NCBI RefSeq assembly: GCF_000621565.1
Contig: NZ_KK211308.1
Coordinates: 62,001-126,000 of the forward strand
Reading direction: 5' to 3'
Length of the DNA stretch: 64,000 bases
Source: Butyrivibrio sp. LB2008
GTDB lineage: Bacteria; Bacillota; Clostridia; Lachnospirales; Lachnospiraceae
Of this stretch, positions 27,346-38,000 are shown piece by piece (the stretch's first letter is position 1; every line of letters begins with the position of its first letter). Position numbers and translations under genes: made by a program. The notes below the pieces were generated by a model, which did not search any database, was not told the DNA's origin, and saw nothing but the letters and a program-made list of their open reading frames with translations.

Positions 27346-27903
27346 TTATACTCTTGAAAGATACTCGCCTGTTCTTGTATCAATCTTAATTACGTCTCCC
27401 TCGTTAACGAAGAGAGGAACTGCTACTGTAGCACCAGTCTCAACTGTTGCAGGCTTTGTAGCACCTGTTGCTGTGTCACCCTTGAATCCGGGCTCAGTCT
27501 CTGAAATAGCAAGCTCTACGAACATAGGAGGCTCAACTGCGAATACGTTTCCGTTATAAGAGTTAACCTTGCAGATCTCGTTCTCTTTAACGAACTTAAG
27601 AGAATCACCGATCTGATCGGCTGTGAGTCCGATCTGCTCATAAGTCTCTGAATCCATAAAGTTATAAATATCGCCATCCTGATAGAGATACTGCATATCC
27701 TTCTTATCGATACGAGCTGCAGGGAATTTCTCAGTGGGACGGAAAGTTGTCTCCTTAACACCACCGTTGATGATATCCTTGAGCTTAGTTCTTACGAAAG
27801 CAGCGCCTTTACCGGGCTTAACGTGCTGAAATTCAATAATCTGACATACATTGCCATCGATTTCGATGGTCATACCATTTCTGAAATCACTTGCAGAAAT
27901 CAT
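27346..27903 (-). CDS. efp: Elongation factor P
   Basis: EF-P relieves ribosome stalling at polyproline stretches. The 185-residue protein has the KOW-like N-terminal domain with the conserved tip lysine in [10 protein letters not shown] (Lys32), and C-terminal OB folds ending in [25 protein letters not shown] sequence. AGGAGG lies before the ATG. Its promoter overlaps the end of the preceding gene, so it is probably expressed on its own. No lysine-modifying enzyme gene is nearby. Confidence 0.97.
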   Translation of the reverse strand: MISASDFRNGMTIEIDGNVCQIIEFQHVKPGKGAAFVRTKLKDIINGGVKETTFRPTEKFPAARIDKKDMQYLYQDGDIYNFMDSETYEQIGLTADQIGDSLKFVKENEICKVNSYNGNVFAVEPPMFVELAISETEPGFKGDTATGATKPATVETGATVAVPLFVNEGDVIKIDTRTGEYLSRV

Positions 27904-27943
27904 ATAATAATCCTCCTAAAACTTTACATCAAACAACTAGTTT

Positions 27944-27972
27944 ATATTAAACTATAGTATTTGATTTTTCAA
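27944..27972 (-). promoter_or_regulatory. Promoter of efp
   Basis: TTGAAA and TAATAT with a 17-base spacer on the minus strand. The TTGAAA element includes the last bases of the upstream hypothetical gene (stop at 27969). Confidence 0.65.
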
Positions 27973-28538
27973 CTATTTTTTTCAGACGGAAGCTTGGAAT
28001 CTATCAAATTTGAATCTTCCCCGTCATCACTTATATCAAAAATCGAGCTTCTGATCATATTGGTATAAAAAGGATCAATGCCCTTTGCAGAGAATTCTCT
28101 ATGTGTCTGATGCGCTGATTCCGAAAAAGTATTGGCATCAATTCTGCTGTGTGCAGCGATACTGTCGGCTATCATATTGCCTATATCGAACTTGGGAAAC
28201 GGAACAGATGTGTCGATGCGTCTCACATCTACAGATTTGCTCACAGCTTCCTTATTAGGGGCCGGCGCAACATCTGCCTTGGTATATGCAAAAGAATTGG
28301 TTCCGTTTATTCCCATCATGTCCGATATTTCATTAAAGGCATTTTCTTTTTCAAGGCCGGATGCACTCTTACCGGCTTCGTCCAACATAGCCTTGCTTAA
28401 GTATTTCTCAAATAATCCGCTGATGCTTGAATCTGCAGCTGTCTCAGCCTCTTTTTGCGCAAGATACTTGTTCGTATCCGATATTGAGTTTAAATACTTA
28501 TTCACCGCTCCGGTGATCGCAGATATGTCAAATGCCAT
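27969..28538 (-). CDS. Hypothetical protein
   Basis: A 189-residue protein that I do not recognise. It has no signal peptide or membrane helix; the first 90 residues are probably helical (ITGAVNKYLNSISDTNKYLAQKEAE), the rest is Asp/Ser-rich with few hydrophobic blocks. GAGGGA precedes the ATG. It follows the L,D-transpeptidase by 17 bases and is presumably co-transcribed. Confidence 0.65.
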   Translation of the reverse strand: MAFDISAITGAVNKYLNSISDTNKYLAQKEAETAADSSISGLFEKYLSKAMLDEAGKSASGLEKENAFNEISDMMGINGTNSFAYTKADVAPAPNKEAVSKSVDVRRIDTSVPFPKFDIGNMIADSIAAHSRIDANTFSESAHQTHREFSAKGIDPFYTNMIRSSIFDISDDGEDSNLIDSKLPSEKNS

Positions 28539-28555
28539 ATGTTTTCCCTCAGTTT

Positions 28556-29176
28556 TTAATGAACGATAACAGCCGTACCTACATCTATCATATCATATAA
28601 TGAATATGCGATGTCAGAAGGAAGATTTACACATCCGTGAGATCCGTCGGACTTATAGATATTTCCGCCAAACTTTCCTCTCCAGCTTGCATCATGAAGT
28701 CCAACATTTCCTGTGAATCTCATCCATCTGTCAACCCATACATTCCATGTAGGCCCTACGAGATACTTACCGGGAATTTTGGTTCTTACAACAAAGCTTC
28801 CTCTTGGTGTGGAATTTCCCGTATTGGGATTACCTGTTACACAAGATGATGTAAGAACTACTTCGCCGTCACGATAATATGTCATTGTCTGATTGGCAAT
28901 GTCGACATCCACATATGTATCGATTGAGCAAGAAGCAACCCCCGAAGCCTCTTCCTCCGCATTCTTAAAGCGTCCCTCTTTCATGCCGTAGTTGAGATAG
29001 TGGTGATACAATTCTACCGCATTATTACCGTAAACCGCACGTACATCAGGATATGCAGCCGCATAATAATCTGCGTCAAAATCATCCGTATCACTTGCAT
29101 GAGCCGGAACTGTATATATAACGCTCAAAAATAATACCGCGAAAAACATCGCACTCACTCTTATAATAGTTTTCAT
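28556..29176 (-). CDS. Exported L,D-transpeptidase (YkuD type)
   Basis: A 206-residue protein with a signal peptide ending in AHA, a short motif region (YYAAAYPDVRAVYGNNAVELYHHYLNYGMKEGR in several pieces, a repeat often seen in secreted Firmicute proteins), and a YkuD domain with the catalytic GLHDA histidine and SHGCVNLPSD, containing the nucleophilic cysteine. Such enzymes form 3-3 peptidoglycan cross-links or attach proteins to the wall. An upstream AAAGGAGT ribosome site is present. Confidence 0.9.
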   Translation of the reverse strand: MKTIIRVSAMFFAVLFLSVIYTVPAHASDTDDFDADYYAAAYPDVRAVYGNNAVELYHHYLNYGMKEGRFKNAEEEASGVASCSIDTYVDVDIANQTMTYYRDGEVVLTSSCVTGNPNTGNSTPRGSFVVRTKIPGKYLVGPTWNVWVDRWMRFTGNVGLHDASWRGKFGGNIYKSDGSHGCVNLPSDIAYSLYDMIDVGTAVIVH

Positions 29177-29281
29177 AGCTTACTCCTTTTAAAGAAATAT
29201 TTCTTCACATATCTTAATATCTCTTTAACAATTTAACACATTATAATTATAAGTCAATCATTCGCGGTCATATTTTATAAA

Positions 29282-29710
29282 TTATTTTTTACAAAAATCT
29301 ATTGCTTCCAGATATCCGTCAAGCCCATGCCCATAAATCTGCTTATCACAAGCAGGTGCAGTAACAGACACCTTTCTGAACTCTTCTCTGGATGTTATAT
29401 CCGAAATATGAACTTCTACCTTGGTAATATTCTCAAGGCTCTTTAAAGCATCATGAATAGCATAGCTGTAATGGGTATACGCTCCCGGATTTATCACGAT
29501 TCCTTCAGTTCCGTCAAAATACGCTTCCTGAAGTCTGTCAATTATTGCTCCTTCATGATTTGACTGAAAAAGAATTACTTCATCATTTTCAGCTTCAGCC
29601 TTCTCTTTTATCATATTGCAGAGATAGTCGTAATCCTGATTTCCGTAGACTGCCTTCTCCCTTATCCCAAGAAAATTGAGATTTGGTCCGTTAATAACAA
29701 GTATTTTCAT
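29282..29710 (-). CDS. aroQ: Type II 3-dehydroquinate dehydratase
   Basis: Third step of the shikimate pathway, 3-dehydroquinate to 3-dehydroshikimate. The 142-residue protein has the signature start ILVINGPNLNFLGIRE, the catalytic tyrosine in AVYG, QSNHEG, INPGAYTHYSYAIHDAL, VEVHISD and REEFR. The family usually reads SNSEG and THTS, so His in SNHEG and Tyr-Ser in THYS are minor variants. GAGGAG is the ribosome site. It is 21 bases after the DUF1961 gene; no other aro gene is near. Confidence 0.93.
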   Translation of the reverse strand: MKILVINGPNLNFLGIREKAVYGNQDYDYLCNMIKEKAEAENDEVILFQSNHEGAIIDRLQEAYFDGTEGIVINPGAYTHYSYAIHDALKSLENITKVEVHISDITSREEFRKVSVTAPACDKQIYGHGLDGYLEAIDFCKK

Positions 29711-29731
29711 GATTTTATCTCCTCGCTTATA

Positions 29732-30304
29732 TTATATCCATGTAACACTTAAATTCCTATATTCAGCTGTAAGATTGCTGCTCTGCTTAAATCCGATGCT
29801 TCCGCCTGTCAGAATATCTCCGCTGCTGATACCGTCATCCCTGAACTCAAGTATAACAGTCTCATTCTCTGAAAAAGTCACCCTGTTCCCCTGCTTGACA
29901 ACGCACATTCTGTACCACGGAAGTTCCTCAGATGCCGAAGGTATCGGGTCCGGTCCTTCCGCCACCAGAAACTCTCCCTTATCTTTTATAAGCTTGCACA
30001 TATGGAAAGCTCTTTCCTTATCGTCTTTCCTTCTAAAATAAGACACATAAAATGCGTTTTCATCCTTGATTGCAAAGATAAACGTAGCCTCTCCGGGTTC
30101 TTTTATCGGTCTGAATTCCCATTCTATCTTAATATCGGCGGGAAAAGTAACAGGACACCACAAAACAACCGGCATGTCATTTGCTCTTTTGCCCGAAAGA
30201 CGCATAGCATCCCCCGAGAAAGAAATCTCGGCTATGTGCTCGCATACAAAATCTTTAATATTTTCTTTTGATCCAAGTGGATTTTCGTAGATTAATTTAG
30301 ACAT
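29732..30304 (-). CDS. DUF1961-family protein
   Basis: A 190-residue, soluble, beta-rich protein resembling DUF1961 (YENPLGSKENI, VLWCPVTFPADIKIEWEFRPIKEPGEATF, HVSYFRRK-like YVSYFRRKDDKERAFH, EGPDPIPS, GGSIGFKQ). These fold like concanavalin-type lectins and are found near carbohydrate genes; the function is unknown. Compared with longer members I recall, the loop before the YFRRK motif is shorter. GGGGA precedes the ATG. It is probably co-transcribed with aroQ. Confidence 0.8.
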   Translation of the reverse strand: MSKLIYENPLGSKENIKDFVCEHIAEISFSGDAMRLSGKRANDMPVVLWCPVTFPADIKIEWEFRPIKEPGEATFIFAIKDENAFYVSYFRRKDDKERAFHMCKLIKDKGEFLVAEGPDPIPSASEELPWYRMCVVKQGNRVTFSENETVILEFRDDGISSGDILTGGSIGFKQSSNLTAEYRNLSVTWI

Positions 30305-30415
30305 ATTTTTTCCCCATAACTCATTTCATAATTATAGCATATTTTATGGCTCTGAGGTGAATTATGTTAAAAATGAATTAAAAATAATTCAATAAGCTAC
30401 GCACCCTTTTAAACT

Positions 30416-30450
30416 AAAAACCCCGGCCTTAATAACTTAAGACCGGGATT
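30416..30450 (-). terminator. Terminator of the purL-carA-carB operon
   Basis: On the minus strand CCCGGTCTTAAG pairs with TTAAGGCCGGGG and TTTTT follows, about 70 bases after the carB stop. Confidence 0.88.
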
Positions 30451-30515
30451 AGTTTTACCTAATAAACACCGAATTAGCCGGCATTTACTTAATATTTAAT
30501 TGTAGAAACCATCTA

Positions 30516-33500
30516 TCAAAGCTTAGCGATATCAACAAGCTCAAGTCCTTCTTCCGTGCTCTCGTTCTCAAGACTTGTAACAAGTGCTCTTGCAGTATCA
30601 AGCGCTGTGATAACATTTACACCTGTCTCGATCGCAGTTCTTCTGATAAGGAATCCGTCACGTGTCTTATCTCTACCCTGTGTAGGTGTGTCGATAACAA
30701 GGTCGATCTTGTGTCCGAGGATAAGATCGATAACCGTAGGCGATTCCTGATTGATACGGTTGATTCTTCTTGCCTTTACGCCGTTTTCTGTAAGTGTATC
30801 GGCTGTTGATCTTGTAGCATAAATGATATAGCCAAGTTTCTCATAACGTCTTGCGATATCAATGATCTCGCCCTTATCGGAATCCTTAACGGTGATAACC
30901 ATCTGTTTATACTTAGGAAGGTTAACTCCTGCGCCAAGGAATGCCTTATAAAGAGCTTCATTAAAGTTCTTACTGATACCAAGACACTCACCTGTAGACT
31001 TCATCTCAGGTCCGAGACTGATCTCAGCTCCTCTGATCTTCTCAAATGAGAATACAGGCATCTTTATGGCAACATAGCCAGCTTCAGGCTGAAGTCCCGG
31101 TGTATATCCGAGGTCTTTGAGCTTCTTACCGAGCATTACTTCTGCGGCAAGATCAACGATCGGAATACCTGTTACCTTACTGATATAAGGAACTGTACGT
31201 GATGATCTTGGATTAGCCTCGATGATATAAACATCATCTCCTACAGCGATGAACTGTACATTTATAAGTCCTATTACATGAAGAGCCTTTGCAAGTCTTC
31301 TTGTATATTCAGCAATTGTCTGCTTAACCTTATCGGAAAGAGACTGTGCGGGATATACAGAGATTGAATCTCCTGAGTGGATACCCGATCTCTCGATATG
31401 TTCCATGATACCGGGGATAACAATATCCTCACCGTCGCAAACCGCATCAACTTCAGTCTCAACACCCTGAAGGTACTTATCTACAAGGATAGGATGATCC
31501 TGAGCATATCTGTTGATGATGTTCATGAACTCTTCTATCTCTTCATCGCAAAGAGCTATCTGCATGCCCTGTCCGCCAAGTACATAAGAAGGTCTTACGA
31601 GTACAGGATATCCGAGGCGGTTGGCAACTTCTTTTGCTTCCTCTGCAGTATAAACAGTAGCACCCTGTGCGCGCTTGATCTGAGTCTCTTCAAGAATCTG
31701 ATCGAAGATCTCTCTGTCTTCTGCCGCATCTACATCCTTAGCATCTGTTCCGTAGATCTTTACGCCCATCTTCATGAGATCCTGAGTGAGCTTGATAGCT
31801 GTCTGTCCACCGAACTGAACAACCGCTCCGTCGGGCTTCTCAAGTCTTACGATATTCTCAACATCCTCGGGTGTAAGAGGCTCGAAATAAAGCTTATCGG
31901 CGATATCGAAGTCGGTACTTACAGTCTCAGGGTTGTTATTTATGATAATTGTCTCAAATCCGGCTCTCTTAAATGCCCATGTTGCGTGAACAGAGCAATA
32001 GTCGAACTCGATACCCTGTCCGATTCTGATAGGGCCTGAACCGAGTACAAGGATCTTTTTCTTGTCAGTGCCGCTCTTAAGTGCTGCCTCATCCTCTGAA
32101 TCGGGTCCGTTGTAAACTGAGTAGTAGTAAGGTGTCTCAGCTGCAAACTCAGCTGCACATGTATCAACGATCTTAAATGTAGCCTTGATGTTGTAGTCAT
32201 ATCTGAGCTCTTTTAACACATCCTCAGAGAAGCGTGTAAATCTGCTGATAACAGCATCGGGATACTCAAGACGCTTAGCCTCGAGAAGTGTCTCAAAGCT
32301 GATGATCTTCTTTGCTTCCGCAAGATCTGCATCCTTACCCATTGTATTCTTCTCACCGATTCTGAGGAGCTTAAGTTCCATCTTAACAAGTGAATGAAGC
32401 TTATCAATGAACCAGATGTCGATGAGTGTGATGTCATGAATCTCTTCGTGTGAGATTCCTCTTCTGAGTGCCTCAGCGATAACCCAGATTCTCTGATCGT
32501 CTACGATCTTAAGGCGCTCTCTGAGCTCTTCATCATCAAGTTCTGAGAAGTCATAGCTTGTAAGACAGTCAACGTGCTGCTCAAGTGAGCGGATAGCCTT
32601 CATCATGGCACCTTCAAAGTTGGTGCAGATACTCATTACCTCACCTGTAGCTTTCATCTGTGTTGTAAGAGTTCTCTTTGCAGTGATGAATTTATCGAAA
32701 GGAAGTCTCGGGAACTTAACTACGCAATAGTCAAGTGTAGGCTCGAAACTTGCATATGTCTTACCTGTAATTGCATTCTTGATCTCATCAAGTGTATAAC
32801 CGAGCGCGATCTTAGCTGCAACCTTTGCGATAGGATAACCTGTTGCCTTGGAAGCAAGTGCAGATGAACGGCTAACTCGGGGATTAACCTCGATTACGCA
32901 ATACTCGAAGCTTGTGGGGTGAAGAGCGAACTGAACGTTACATCCACCTGTAATCTGGAGCTCATCGATAATATTGAGAGCTGCGCTTCTGAGCATCTGA
33001 TATTCCTTGTCAGAAAGTGTCTGAGAAGGAGCAACAACGATGGAGTCACCTGTATGTACACCGACGGGATCGATATTCTCCATGTTACATACTGTGATGC
33101 AGTTTCCTGCTGAGTCACGCATTACCTCGTACTCAATCTCTTTCCATCCTGCAATACATCTCTCTACGAGAACTTCGTTTGCACGTGAAAGTCTGAGTCC
33201 GTTCTCAAGTATCTCCTCGCACTCAAGCTGGTTGTGGGCGATACCGCCGCCCGATCCACCGAGTGTGAACGCGGGACGAAGAACTACGGGATATCCGATC
33301 TTGTTGGCAAACTCAACACCATCCTGTACGTTATGAACAACGAGTGAAGCTGCACAAGGCTCACCGATTCTCTCCATGGTGTCCTTGAATTCCTGTCTGT
33401 CCTCAGCCTTTCTGATTGTCTCAGCTGTTGTTCCAAGGAGCTTTACATTATGTGACTTAAGGAAACCTGACTCATCAAGCTCCATACCAAGGTTAAGTCC

Positions 33501-33782
33501 TGCCTGTCCTCCAAGTGTGGGAAGGATTGAGTCGGGCTTTTCTTTTTCGATGATCTGCTCAAGGACTTTGACTGTAAGAGGCTCGATATAAACCTCATCG
33601 GCGATGTCCTTATCTGTCATGATTGTAGCGGGGTTAGAGTTTACGAGGATAACCTCTACTCCTTCCTCTTTAAGTGAACGGCATGCCTGAGTTCCGGCAT
33701 AGTCGAACTCAGCAGCCTGTCCGATTACGATAGGTCCTGAACCGATTACCAGTACCTTTTTTACATCCTTATTCTTTGGCAT
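30516..33782 (-). CDS. carB: Carbamoyl-phosphate synthase large subunit
   Basis: Makes carbamoyl phosphate from bicarbonate, ATP and ammonia passed from CarA, for pyrimidine and arginine synthesis. The 1088-residue protein has two ATP-grasp halves (each with a VLVIGSGPI-type start and PATIMTD / PETVSTD), an oligomerisation domain and a C-terminal MGS-like allosteric domain (about 950-1088). Its ATG overlaps the carA stop (TGATG), so translation is coupled, giving matched subunits. Confidence 0.98.
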   Translation of the reverse strand: MPKNKDVKKVLVIGSGPIVIGQAAEFDYAGTQACRSLKEEGVEVILVNSNPATIMTDKDIADEVYIEPLTVKVLEQIIEKEKPDSILPTLGGQAGLNLGMELDESGFLKSHNVKLLGTTAETIRKAEDRQEFKDTMERIGEPCAASLVVHNVQDGVEFANKIGYPVVLRPAFTLGGSGGGIAHNQLECEEILENGLRLSRANEVLVERCIAGWKEIEYEVMRDSAGNCITVCNMENIDPVGVHTGDSIVVAPSQTLSDKEYQMLRSAALNIIDELQITGGCNVQFALHPTSFEYCVIEVNPRVSRSSALASKATGYPIAKVAAKIALGYTLDEIKNAITGKTYASFEPTLDYCVVKFPRLPFDKFITAKRTLTTQMKATGEVMSICTNFEGAMMKAIRSLEQHVDCLTSYDFSELDDEELRERLKIVDDQRIWVIAEALRRGISHEEIHDITLIDIWFIDKLHSLVKMELKLLRIGEKNTMGKDADLAEAKKIISFETLLEAKRLEYPDAVISRFTRFSEDVLKELRYDYNIKATFKIVDTCAAEFAAETPYYYSVYNGPDSEDEAALKSGTDKKKILVLGSGPIRIGQGIEFDYCSVHATWAFKRAGFETIIINNNPETVSTDFDIADKLYFEPLTPEDVENIVRLEKPDGAVVQFGGQTAIKLTQDLMKMGVKIYGTDAKDVDAAEDREIFDQILEETQIKRAQGATVYTAEEAKEVANRLGYPVLVRPSYVLGGQGMQIALCDEEIEEFMNIINRYAQDHPILVDKYLQGVETEVDAVCDGEDIVIPGIMEHIERSGIHSGDSISVYPAQSLSDKVKQTIAEYTRRLAKALHVIGLINVQFIAVGDDVYIIEANPRSSRTVPYISKVTGIPIVDLAAEVMLGKKLKDLGYTPGLQPEAGYVAIKMPVFSFEKIRGAEISLGPEMKSTGECLGISKNFNEALYKAFLGAGVNLPKYKQMVITVKDSDKGEIIDIARRYEKLGYIIYATRSTADTLTENGVKARRINRINQESPTVIDLILGHKIDLVIDTPTQGRDKTRDGFLIRRTAIETGVNVITALDTARALVTSLENESTEEGLELVDIAKL

Positions 33783-35002
33783 CAGTTCTTACCTCCTACT
33801 TTTCCTTTTTTCATCATATCTATAAATCTGTCAAACAAATAGCTTGAATCCTGCGGTCCGGGGCATGCTTCGGGATGGAACTGCACTGTGAAGATGTTCT
33901 TGCCGACATAAGCAAGTCCCTCGTTTGTTCCGTCGTTAACGTTGATAAAAGCTGGCTCAGCCACGTTCTTATCAAGTTTGTCCATATCTACTACATAGCC
34001 ATGGTTCTGTGATGAGATGTAAACTCTGCCGTTTGAAAGGTCTTTTACCGGGTGGTTACCACCTCTGTGGCCGTACTTCATCTTGAATGTATCCGCACCT
34101 GTTGCAAGAGCCATGAGCTGGTGTCCAAGGCAGATTGCAAAAATAGGTGTCTCTGAATCGTAGAGTTTTTTCACCTCTTTAATTACATCTACACACTCCT
34201 TCGGGTCTCCGGGGCCGTTTGAGAGCATGATTCCGTCGGGAGCGTCCTTAAGGATCTCCTCGGCCGTTGTATTTGAAGGATAGATTGTAACATCACATCC
34301 TCTTGCTGCAAGTGAATCAGCGATATTCTTCTTGGCACCTACGTCGAGAAGCGCTACCTTAAGGCCTTTGCCGTTAAGTTCTTTAACGATTGCAGGTCTC
34401 TTTTCTCTTTTTGAATGATCTCCTGCAAGATCTGCCTTGTAATTCTCTGCGTTAAATACCGCACTTCCTGAAAGAGGTCCGTTCTCTTCAAGGCTTGAAA
34501 CGCCCTTTAAGAACTTCTTTTCCTTGCAGGAAACCTTGCTTACAACATCTCCTGTTGTATAAGCATGGAGTTTTTCCTTGATATCATCGTACTTTAAATT
34601 CTTGTTAGTTGTGATGATACCGTTCATTGTTCCCTTTTCTCTGAGGATTCTCACAAGTTTTCTTGTATCGATTCCTTCGATTCCGGGAATCTCATATTTA
34701 TCCATAAAATCCTGAATGGACATGTCGCAGCGGAAGTTTGAAGGTATGTGAGAAAGCTCTCTTACGATGATCGCATCAACCCAGGGTCTCTCTGATTCCA
34801 TATCATCGAGACATACTCCGTAGTTTCCGATAAGCGGATATGTCATACATACCGCCTGTCCTGCATATGAAGGATCTGTGAATACCTCTGTATATCCTGC
34901 CATAGATGTGTTAAAAACAATCTCGCTTATCACATCTTTATCTGCACCTATGTGCTTGCCTTCAAAGACTGTTCCGTCTTCTAATATCAAAAAAGCTTCC
35001 AT
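33782..35002 (-). CDS. carA: Carbamoyl-phosphate synthase small subunit
   Basis: Glutamine amidotransferase subunit that supplies ammonia to CarB. It has the CarA-specific N-terminal domain (EDGTVFEGKHIG, MAGYTEVFTDPSYAGQ) and a class I amidotransferase domain with the nucleophile in FAICLGHQLMALA and FHPEACPGP. At 406 residues it is longer than the usual 350-380, due to an insertion around residues 140-205 (SLEENGPLSGSAVFNAENY and following). GGAGG precedes the ATG. Confidence 0.97.
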   Translation of the reverse strand: MEAFLILEDGTVFEGKHIGADKDVISEIVFNTSMAGYTEVFTDPSYAGQAVCMTYPLIGNYGVCLDDMESERPWVDAIIVRELSHIPSNFRCDMSIQDFMDKYEIPGIEGIDTRKLVRILREKGTMNGIITTNKNLKYDDIKEKLHAYTTGDVVSKVSCKEKKFLKGVSSLEENGPLSGSAVFNAENYKADLAGDHSKREKRPAIVKELNGKGLKVALLDVGAKKNIADSLAARGCDVTIYPSNTTAEEILKDAPDGIMLSNGPGDPKECVDVIKEVKKLYDSETPIFAICLGHQLMALATGADTFKMKYGHRGGNHPVKDLSNGRVYISSQNHGYVVDMDKLDKNVAEPAFINVNDGTNEGLAYVGKNIFTVQFHPEACPGPQDSSYLFDRFIDMMKKGKVGGKN

Positions 35003-35048
35003 TACTACCTCCGATTTTCTATGCTAAAGTTCTGTCTTGCTAAAGTAC

Positions 35049-35075
35049 TTCGGTCTCAGTATAACCAAGACCGAA
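35049..35075 (-). promoter_or_regulatory. Hairpin between purL and carA
   Basis: TTCGGTCT and AGACCGAA pair around an 11-base loop. On the transcribed strand no T-run follows, so it is more likely an RNA-processing or attenuation structure than a terminator. Confidence 0.45.
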
Positions 35076-35084
35076 ATTTTTCAA

Positions 35085-38000
35085 TTACTTGAAGTACTTA
35101 ACGCCTGACTCAAATATCTTAATATCCTGATCTCCGAAGATGTTCACAGCTACGCCGTCGCCTCTTCTCTCTGAGTGAGCCATCTTACCAAGGCACCTTC
35201 CATCGGGTGAAAGAATACCTTCTACAGCTCTGTAAGATCCGTTGATATTCCACTCATCATCCATTGTTACATTGCCTTCAAGGTCGCAGTACTGTGTTGC
35301 AATCTGGCCATTCTTGAAAAGCTCATCAAGAACCGCATCGGGAGCAACAAATCTTCCTTCTCCGTGTGAAGCAGGGTTTGTATATACTCCGCCGAGCTTT
35401 GCTTCCTGAAGCCAAGGTGAGTTGTTTGAAACCACCTTGATATATGCCATCTTGGAAATATGTCTTCCGATGGTATTGAATGTAAGTGTAGGTGAATCCT
35501 GAGTCTGGCCTGTAATCTTTCCGTTAGGAACAAGTCCGAGCTTTATCATAGCCTGGAAACCGTTACAGATACCAAGCGCAAGGCCGTCTCTATTCTGTAA
35601 GAGGTCTTCAACCGCCTCTTTTATCTCCTGATTCTGGAATGCTGTCGCAAAGAACTTAGCACTTCCGTCAGGTTCGTCCCCGGCTGAGAATCCGCCGGGG
35701 AACATGATGATCTGTGCATCCTTTATAGCTTTCTTAAACTCTGCTACAGACTCCACGATATCCTCTGCATTTCTGTTCTTGAATATCTTGATGTTTGTAT
35801 TTGCGCCCGCTCTCTCAAATGCCTGTGCACTGTCGTACTCACAGTTACTTCCCGGGAATACAGGGATAAATACTGTAGGCTTAGCAACCTTGTTCTTGCA
35901 AACATATACGCTGTCAGCCTTAAAGAGAGGTGACTCTACAGCAGTCTTTTCCTCGTTTACGGTTGAAGGGAATACCTTCTCAAGGCTTCCTTTCCATGCT
36001 GCAAGAGCTTCATCCATTGTGATAACCGCTCCCTGAACCTCGAATGCAGCATTGTCAGTAACTTCACCGACAAGGCGTGCGCCTGCTACCTTGAGTGCAT
36101 CCTCAAGCTTATCTGCACTGACTTCCGCAACGATGTCAGCCATATCGTTTATAAAGAGCTCCTCAGCCTTGATGCTATCGTCAATCTTAACTCCGAGGCC
36201 GTTACCAAATGCCATCTTACTTACTGCAGCGGCAATTCCGTAGCTGTCCTCAGCATATGCAGAAACGATGCTTCCGTTTCTCATAAGCTCTGTTATTGCA
36301 CTGTATATCTCCATGACCTTGTCATAATCGGGAAGGTCATATGAATCTCTTGGAAGCTTGAACTGTACAAGCTTATTTCCTGCCTTCTTAAGCTCAGGTG
36401 TGATAACATCCGAAAGCTTGGCAACGTCTACCGCAAAAGATACGAGTGTAGGCGGAACGTTGATCTCGTTAAAGGAACCAGACATTGAATCCTTACCACC
36501 TATTGAAGCGATTCCGAAACGAAGCTGTGCTTCGAATGCTCCAAGAAGTGCTGTGAAAGGCTCGCTCCAACGCTGTGCATCCTCGGTCATTCTCTTGAAG
36601 TACTCCTGGAATGTGAAGTGGAGCTTCTTGTAATCACCACCTGATGCAACAATTCTTGATACAGACTCTGTTACTGCATAAGCAGCTCCGTGATAAGGGC
36701 TCCAGCTTGAAAGATAAGGATCGAAGCCGTAGCTCATCATTGTTACCGTATCAGTCTTTCCTGAAAGAACAGGAAGCTTTGCAATCATTGTCTGTGTCTC
36801 TGTAAGCTGGTACTTTCCACCGTAAGGCATAAGAACAGATCCTGCGCCGATTGATGAGTCGAACATCTCGACAAGACCTTTCTGTGAGCATACGTTGAGG
36901 TCCTGAAGCTGTGCGATCCATGCTGCCTTTGCGTCATTACCTGAAAGTGCAGACTTAACTTTATCTGAAGCCACTTTATTGAAGTAGTTATCATTTTCCT
37001 TGGGAAGGTCAACTTTAACCTTTGTCTCCTGATGAGCTCCGTTTGTATCAAGGAATGCTCTCTTAAGGTTAACGATCTTCTTACCTCTCCAGTTGAGCAC
37101 GAGTCTGGGATCTTCTGTTACAACGGCAACCTTAACTGCCTCGAGGTTCTCCTCTGCTGCATATGCAAGGAACTTCTCTGCATCAGCGGGAGCAACAACA
37201 ACTGCCATTCTCTCCTGCGACTCTGAGATTGCAAGTTCTGTTCCGTCAAGACCTGCATACTTCTTGGGTACAAGGTCAAGGTTGATATCAAGACCGGGCG
37301 CAAGCTCACCGATTGCTACGGATACACCGCCGGCACCAAAGTCGTTACATTTCTTGATAAGTTCACTTACTTCAGGTCTTCTGAAGAGTCTCTGGAGCTT
37401 TCTCTCTGTAGGTGCATTACCCTTCTGAACTTCTGCTCCGCAACTTGTAAGTGACTTGGAATCATGAGCCTTTGAAGAACCTGTAGCTCCGCCGCAGCCG
37501 TCTCTACCTGTACGTCCGCCAAGGAGAATGATGATATCTCCGGGATCTGCTGACTCTCTGATAACATGTTCCTGAGGAGCGGCACCCATAACAGCACCGA
37601 TTTCCATACGCTTTGCAACATAGCCGGGATGGTAAACTTCTTTTACATATCCTGTTGCAAGTCCAATCTGGTTACCATATGAAGAATAACCTGATGCAGC
37701 ACCGCGAACGAGCTTCTTCTGTGAAAGTTTGCCCTTCATTGTCTCGGCAACGGGAACTGTAGGATCTGCAGCACCTGTTACACGCATAGCCTGATATACA
37801 TATCCTCTTCCTGAAAGCGGATCTCTGATAGCACCGCCAAGACATGTTGCAGCGCCACCGAAAGGCTCAATCTCGGTAGGATGGTTGTGTGTCTCATTCT
37901 TGAAGAATACAAGCCAATTCTCTCTCTTTGTTCCCTCGCCGTAATCTACGTCGATAGGCACAACAACTGTGCAGGCGTTGTTCTCTTCAGACTCTTCCAT